A stretch of DNA of 64,000 nucleotides. Source: Albifimbria verrucaria (lineage: Eukaryota; Ascomycota; Sordariomycetes; Hypocreales; Stachybotryaceae). The stretch lies in NCBI GenBank assembly GCA_020081605.1, contig JAHREC010000011.1, forward strand, positions 4,030,001 through 4,094,000. The letters are read 5' to 3'. Position numbers and translations under genes: made by a program. Below the pieces are notes generated by a model, which was given only the letters and a program-made list of their open reading frames with translations, had not been told where the DNA came from and did not search any database. Of the stretch, positions 58,901-64,000 are shown one piece after another; the stretch's first letter is position 1, and the number at the start of each line of letters is the position of its first letter.

Positions 58901-59931
58901 GATGGAACCCAACCCTGCAGGGCGCAATGCCCAATAAGCCCGATCGCCTCACGACTTGGCTGCGCTGGCGCTGGAGTTCGGATAGGTGCTGCCAGAAGGG
59001 GGTTCATGCTTGCTCACATCATCCTTGGGTTATCGTGGAGTATCCTAGCGAGTGTTGCTTGTTGTTGGAGCCCCTGGACCTCTCTTTGCTTTTCAGTCTC
59101 TCCGGTCTGGCTAAACCCTGCGAGCCTGAGAAAGCCATGGAAGATGGTCCCGCGCCAAGGGCGACTTGCAGGTACAACCGGCTGGACACCCAAGCTGAGA
59201 GCAAGTTTACTATGGCTAGATTCTTCAAAGCCGTGTAGTCGGACACGGTCAGCCCAAGAGACATGCCCACCTAATGTGATTACTTGATGATCCTTGTTCT
59301 TAACTTGCACGTCGAGCCTGGAAACAATCTGGTCAGCCCATCCTAGTCTCATGCAGGTTTCCCATCTTACCGAGCGTACAAGGAAAAAGCAAAGTCTAGC
59401 ATAGACTAATAAGGCACATGGCCATGGCCACGGCTTCTTGGGTCGAGCGATTTGGATGTCCTCGAAATGATTCACCGGGCCTGGGCTCACTTTTTCGTTC
59501 CGCTGTCACTTTCCTTTTCCCGAACACGTCTCTCCGCTCCCGTGATGCAGTGTGCCGTACTTTGTTCAAATGGAGTCGCAGCTGCAATCTCGCACAACAA
59601 TCTCAGGCTGAACTCTGGTAATCCCTCCCAAGTGCCACCTAATGATTTCTGCCACATTACAAGCCCAACGTACCAAAGTTGTCATTCCTAGTTCAGCAGT
59701 TGGGTCTGGGTAAAACATATAAAGCTATCCCAGTTGCCGTGCTCGACTCGACGTCACTTGGGCCCCTTGGTTGTCGCCACTCATAGACGCTTTACACCAC
59801 TCAATTGGACTCTGTCGTCTCTTGGTAACTGTTTTATATTTTGATAGCATCCATCTTCTACACTTAACTCGATCTTTTGTCATCCCAACGGCTTTCACCA
59901 CATCTCCTGTATTCTACGACCAATAGACTCA
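55939..59931. other. 4 kb gene-poor region
   Basis: No domain-bearing frame was found. The longest frame (58436-59287, plus) is rich in Trp, Cys and Ser, overlaps a long frame on the opposite strand and matches no family I know. No terminal repeats, tRNA arms or transposase motifs were seen. The last 250 bases (from about 59700) contain a TATA-like CATATAAAG and pyrimidine-rich DNA, and are the likely promoter and leader of the next gene. Confidence 0.5.
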
Positions 59932-60344
59932 ATGATGTCGCCCACCTCAAGCTACTCCTCCTCCAGCGTCTCGACCTGGCAAGAGAGACTCGAAGGTAAG
60001 CGAAATCACATACAAGGCTGATTCACAAGACTGACAAACATATTAGAAGCCTGCAGGGATGCACAGCTGCGACCACCAGTTTTTCAGATTGTGTCCGATC
60101 GTCGCGGTAAGTTACCTAGGATTACTGTAAGATGTACCAAGACCGCTGACCACAAGAGCCATTAGGAGGTCGTACTGCGTGGTCAAGCAGGGTCACTGTT
60201 CACGGAAGAACAGTGACAGCTCGTTACTGGTACGACGGAAAGAATGTTCATAACGCGAAAGAAGATGCTGCCGAATGCGCTCTGAACTGGTTGACGAGCC
60301 CCAGCAATAGTGGCTCGCCCACTCAGATGTGGGCAGGTTGGTGA
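59932..60344 (+). CDS. Small dsRBD-like protein (100 residues)
   Basis: Three exons (59932-59995, 60047-60106 and 60166-60344) join in phase to 303 bases. Both introns begin GTAAG and end in TTAG. ATG at 59932 gives MMSPTSSYSSSSVSTWQERLE. The body contains RPPVFQIVSDRRGGRTAWSS, TVTARYWYDGKNVHNAKEDA and AECALNWLTS, ending MWAGW at TGA. The alpha-beta-beta-beta-alpha order, the strand ending in a charged loop and the final AKEDAAECALNWL helix look like a double-stranded RNA-binding domain in a minimal protein. Whether it binds RNA is unknown. The gene is free of frame breaks. No RNA-silencing gene is nearby. Confidence 0.8.
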
Positions 60345-61938
60345 ACAGCCCCTGTCCAAAGGAGGCGCAATGTGTGTCTCGAGCTCCATTTTCGTGACCA
60401 CTTTGTATTTCTGGTTCTGCGCTATGGGGTGCAGGACAGGTGTGTTTGCTTGGAGTTTTGATGGAGCAGTTTGGGCTGCGAGCACTTTGATGTGTGAAAA
60501 GCTCAATAGGCTGGTTTGGCGTTCGGGATTATTTCGTACAACCTGTATTATTCAAGGCGCTCTTTGACCTGCTTCTGAGCAGACGGTACTCCAGCAGTGC
60601 GACAAGCCACTGGAGGAATGATTGACGGAAACTCAACTCGAGTTAAAAAGAAACGGCCAAAGAGAAACGGCCAAAAGCGATTAGATGATGGAGTCAAGAA
60701 TTGTGCGAGTTATGTTTCTTTTACAATATTGTCTTTCATAAGCTTGATTTGATGCCCGAACTTCATAATATGATGTAGTATTGTCACCTCACGATATCAA
60801 AACTTATTCTCAGCAACTTCTTCTACCCCTAGAATCATTTGTGAGTAAACACAGCAAAGCACTTGAACAACTAGCATCTTCCGTTACCCTCAAGCTTCCC
60901 AAGTTTCCTTCTGCGTACAGAAACGACTTCGTTATCCCCAGATAACTCATGAGTGATAAAAAATCTTCAATGCTTACCCCAAGACCTGTGACGTTGCTTC
61001 ATTTGTCCTTGAAATCTTGCATGCATCTGGCAATAACTCGTCCCCATGTTTACGCATTTGCTCTAGGCCTCAGCATGCAACACATTTACCTTGAGCTGAG
61101 CTAGTGAGAAATATGTTATTCTCTTCTGTCCTTCTTCCTACAGTCTTGTCTGTTGCTACAATAGTGTAGACCAAAGTCGGAAAACACAGGGTCTACATGA
61201 ACGATGATCATCCAGAAAACCAGCAACTTTGTCGTGGCGCCAGATTGCTTTAGTGGCATACCAGGCGGTAAATCTATTCGATTAAGTATTAATTTATTAT
61301 TGGGTTCATAGAAGCAGGTGCGCAATTGAGATCATTCGTTTCCAGCCTCTCCGGAAGAGCTGAAGAACTGAAGATCATGGTGGTAGGCATGCCAGGCGGA
61401 AGGGCAGCCTGCAATAGCCCTCTGAGTCCACATTATTTGATCTTGACATGTGACCTGGGTATCCCAAAGACCAGACATTTCTGACATTTCTGACGAGCTG
61501 ACCAAAAATCTTCATGAGACAGAATGACGGCTACGTCCAAAAACAAGAGACGAGCATGCTTGTATTGAACCTATCGTCATATTATGCAATTTCACGTCAT
61601 GACGAACCATCAATCACCACAAATAGCTTTAATGATGAGCTGCGATAATAAGCAGCAGACTGAGAGCCCTACATGGGTTTCAGCGACTTTTAATTGCTTT
61701 TAATAACTTTCGTCCTCTCATTCTAGGTGTTGTGAATGGCCTATTACCAGATTTGAGTGGCCCAATTAGGGAACAGTTAGCCTAGGAGACGCTCCTGACC
61801 CGGAACAATTAAATCCCGACATCACCCAGGGTAGCTCCGCCTACCGTAAATTTCATCGAGGGTTTCCTCAAAAGATCACGCGAAGACGCGGATTTGCCAG
61901 TTTTGCTTTGCGCGATACCAATTACGCAGAGCTTCGGC
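60345..61938. other. 1.6 kb intergenic region
   Basis: This is the 3' flank of the dsRBD-like gene and the promoter of the ribosomal protein gene. It is AT-rich, with short frames only and no RNA gene seen. Confidence 0.6.
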
Positions 61939-63040
61939 ATGTCTGCAAGCTCAAGATTATGGGGAGCGTGCAGGGCTCTAGCTGTCCGGTCTAGGCCCCT
62001 CCCCGTGCGAACCCAGCCGCTGTTCAATGCCCGACCGGTGCAGCGACTGTACGCCGACGATGCGAGTAAACGACCAGGCCAGTCAAACGACAGCTCGTCC
62101 CAGCAGGCTCCCTCTACACAGACCGGCAAGGATGGCTCTGTAGAAGGTTCGACGCAGGCATTGGGTCAAAACGCCAACGCCTCTTTTGCCAACACAATCG
62201 ACGACGCGACCCTGGAACAGATTTTCTATGGTGGACGTACGGTTAGCAGCGAAGGCGATGCTGGTCTGACCTCAGCGCAGCAGGAGGTCCTGTACCGCGA
62301 CGGAACCATTCTGCCGGCAGACGAGGCCGAGGCCATGGTGGAAAGCACTGGCAGCCGATCGGATGTCGTTGAGATGGACAACCAAGTCGAGAACCCTGGC
62401 CACAAGTTTGGTCTCCCGGTCAAGCCGTACCCCGAGGGTTTCCACATGAAGAAGCGATATCATCCAGTGCTGGAGCAGATTACCCGGCTCATGATGAAGG
62501 ATGGCAAGCTCAGCGTAGCTCAGAGGGTGAGTGGGCCGTAGCGTGGCACTTGGTCAAAGACGTATCTGACTTATCGATTCACAGAACATGGCAATGGTCA
62601 TGAACTTCCTCCGTACCGCACCGGCACCCATCTACAGCCCCAAGTTCCCTCTGCTCCCGGGAACTCCCCGGCTTCACACCTGCCGCTGAACCCGGTTCTA
62701 TACATCACCATCGCCATCGACTCAGTTGCGCCGCTCATTAAGGTCAGGGTATCGCCGGCGCCGCCGGTGGTGGCCGTGCCTTGGAAGTGCCTACACCCTC
62801 GCGCTTCGACAACGGAGAAGAACTGCTTTCAAGTGGATCTTGGACGCGGTCAGCAAGAGGCCCTCAACGGGAAGTGGCCGAAAGCAGTTTCCTCATCGCA
62901 TAGCGGAGGAGATCATCGCCGTAGTTGAAGGTCGTTCAGGTGTGTGGGAGAAGCGAAAGCTGGTGCACAAGCTTGGCACAGCGGCCCGAGCCAACGTCAC
63001 AACCGGCAAGATGAAGATGAAGAAGAAGATGGGTAAATAG
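61939..63040 (+). CDS. rsm7: Mitochondrial ribosomal protein S7 (uS7m)
   Basis: This small-subunit mitoribosome protein of about 348 residues binds the 3' major domain of the small rRNA and nucleates head assembly. ATG at 61939 opens MSASSRLWGACRALAVRSRP, an Arg-rich mitochondrial import signal. A long fungal N-terminal extension follows. The S7 core starts at KKRYHPVLEQITRLMMKDGK, and intron 62527-62584 splits AQR|NMAMVMNFLRT. The core continues with PLALRQRRRTAFKWILDA, HRIAEEIIAVVEGRSGVWEKR and VHKLGTAARAN, then a Lys-rich tail ending at TAG. Three frame breaks crowd the second exon, at CCCC 62666-62669, GGG 62747-62749 and CCC 62796-62798. One base at each restores the S7 sequence. Confidence 0.92.
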
Positions 63041-64000
63041 ATGGGCATTTGTTTGTAAGATACGTGTACTCGGGGAGCAGGTCACATTGTACATCATGTA
63101 ACAAGCCTCATAGCGGCGGCAGCATCTTTGAAGATAAAATACACCGGATTAAGGATCAGATGGCAGTGCTGCATTCTACACGGGTCAATGGAGTAGCTTT
63201 GGGGTAAACACCCGGCCTCTTTGCGATGCAAGTGATTGAGTTGTGCAAGGCGGTTACGTACGTTATGCTGTGTTGATGCAGTTTGGATCGTCAAACGCAC
63301 TCTGAGGGTATGAATGCAGGCGTAGATCAAGAAGGTAAAGCATAGTAGCATCTGCGTATGCCGAGACGGCAGCGTCATCCGCCTTGGCATTGAGGTGCAT
63401 GAAGAATTCCACAACCTTCTGCAGTCTGTTGCACATGCCCTACATTACGAACAAATGGACAGCAGAAAGATTTTTTTATTTTTCTTTAGGAAAATAAAAG
63501 AAAAATTAAAAATTGGTAGAGATGATACGGTAATGTGCTCTTGGTGAAGCAACGCAACGCTCAGGCGTATATCTGGTGAAGAAGACGCGTATTGGCCGTT
63601 TGCGTTTAAAGTGTTACGCCTCCAGCCCTCGGATTAGGATTCGTCTTCCGCTCACGGCCCAGGTACATCTGGCATTGGCATGGATTAGTAGCTGATGTAA
63701 TGTAGCATGTGATGGACGGACGACTCCGGACGGGCTTGGACAACGAGAGACGGAACAGGAGAAGAGGCCTCCGTGTGTGGATCGGACCGACGTCTTGGCC
63801 CGTCTGCATACATGCGTACCAAGCCGAGATGATGTGCATCATATCATGTTTGAAGTTGAGAAGACGGAGATGATGCGACCACCACGTAGGTATCTCAGTA
63901 GATGCAAACCTTGGTACTTTGTGTGGGTAGGTACCTCGGTACCGGGGCAGGTATGCGTCGTGGGGGTTGAGGTAGGTACTAAGACAGCTACCTTAGTAGG
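63041..64000. other. Intergenic DNA to the right edge
   Basis: There is no supported gene. The last 80 bases hold several GGTAGGTAC(C/T)-type motifs (63925-63936 and 63971-63980) also seen elsewhere between genes in this window. An AT-rich stretch lies at about 63468-63515. Confidence 0.6.

Noticed and set aside
58436..59287. Open frame of 283 codons on the plus strand
   Set aside because: It is rich in Trp/Cys/Ser, has no domain or signal peptide, and overlaps a 206-codon frame on the other strand. This looks like chance.
1..64000. Transposons, CRISPR arrays or a secondary metabolite cluster
   Set aside because: I saw no transposase or reverse transcriptase motifs, terminal repeats, spaced direct repeats or backbone synthases (PKS/NRPS).

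Overview
The window is nuclear DNA from a filamentous ascomycete (Pezizomycotina). Genes are split by short introns (about 50 to 100 bases, GT...AG, often with a TGCTAAC-type branch site), intergenic spaces are wide, and a tRNA gene carries an intron. The gene content (SREBP, NIT-6-type nitrite reductase, NDT80-like regulator inside a GlcNAc gene cluster) fits a sordariomycete. That class assignment is inference, because no rRNA or other phylogenetic marker is present.

Layout, left to right. 0-4.1 kb: two metal transporters in tandem on the minus strand, a DxxxD-type (manganese-like) CDF transporter cut by the left edge and a ZIP transporter. 7.2-13.4 kb: a divergent pair of glycosidases, a secreted GH3 beta-glucosidase-like enzyme and a YicI-type GH31 alpha-xylosidase. 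13.7-28.5 kb: a complete intracellular N-acetylglucosamine catabolic cluster consisting of a GH3-GNAT fusion (NAG3 type), GlcNAc-6-phosphate deacetylase, an NDT80-family regulator (RON1 type), glucosamine-6-phosphate deaminase and a GlcNAc-kinase-like hexokinase. 29.8-36.3 kb: a small secreted protein, tRNA-Gly with an intron, the multi-BRCT protein Brc1/Rtt107 and the ESCRT-II subunit Vps25. 36.4-40 kb: siroheme nitrite reductase behind a promoter rich in GATA sites with a NirA-type site. 40.6-47.3 kb: an SREBP transcription factor and a single-pass membrane protein. 48.8-55.9 kb: Srs2 helicase, a small mitochondrial-type protein and neutral ceramidase. 59.9-63 kb: a 100-residue dsRBD-like protein and mitochondrial ribosomal protein S7. 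The 55.9-59.9 kb and 4.1-7.2 kb stretches hold no gene I can support.

In the GlcNAc cluster the kinase would make GlcNAc-6-P, the deacetylase GlcN-6-P and the deaminase fructose-6-P plus ammonia, with the NDT80-family protein as likely regulator. No GlcNAc transporter is visible. Two pairs are divergent (NAG3/DAC1 and DAM1/HXK3) and could share promoters.

A pervasive feature is that about 40 single-base frame breaks interrupt otherwise well-conserved genes, nearly all at a homopolymer run that appears one base short. The simplest reading is systematic long-read under-calling, not gene decay. I therefore give whole gene spans and mark the breaks.
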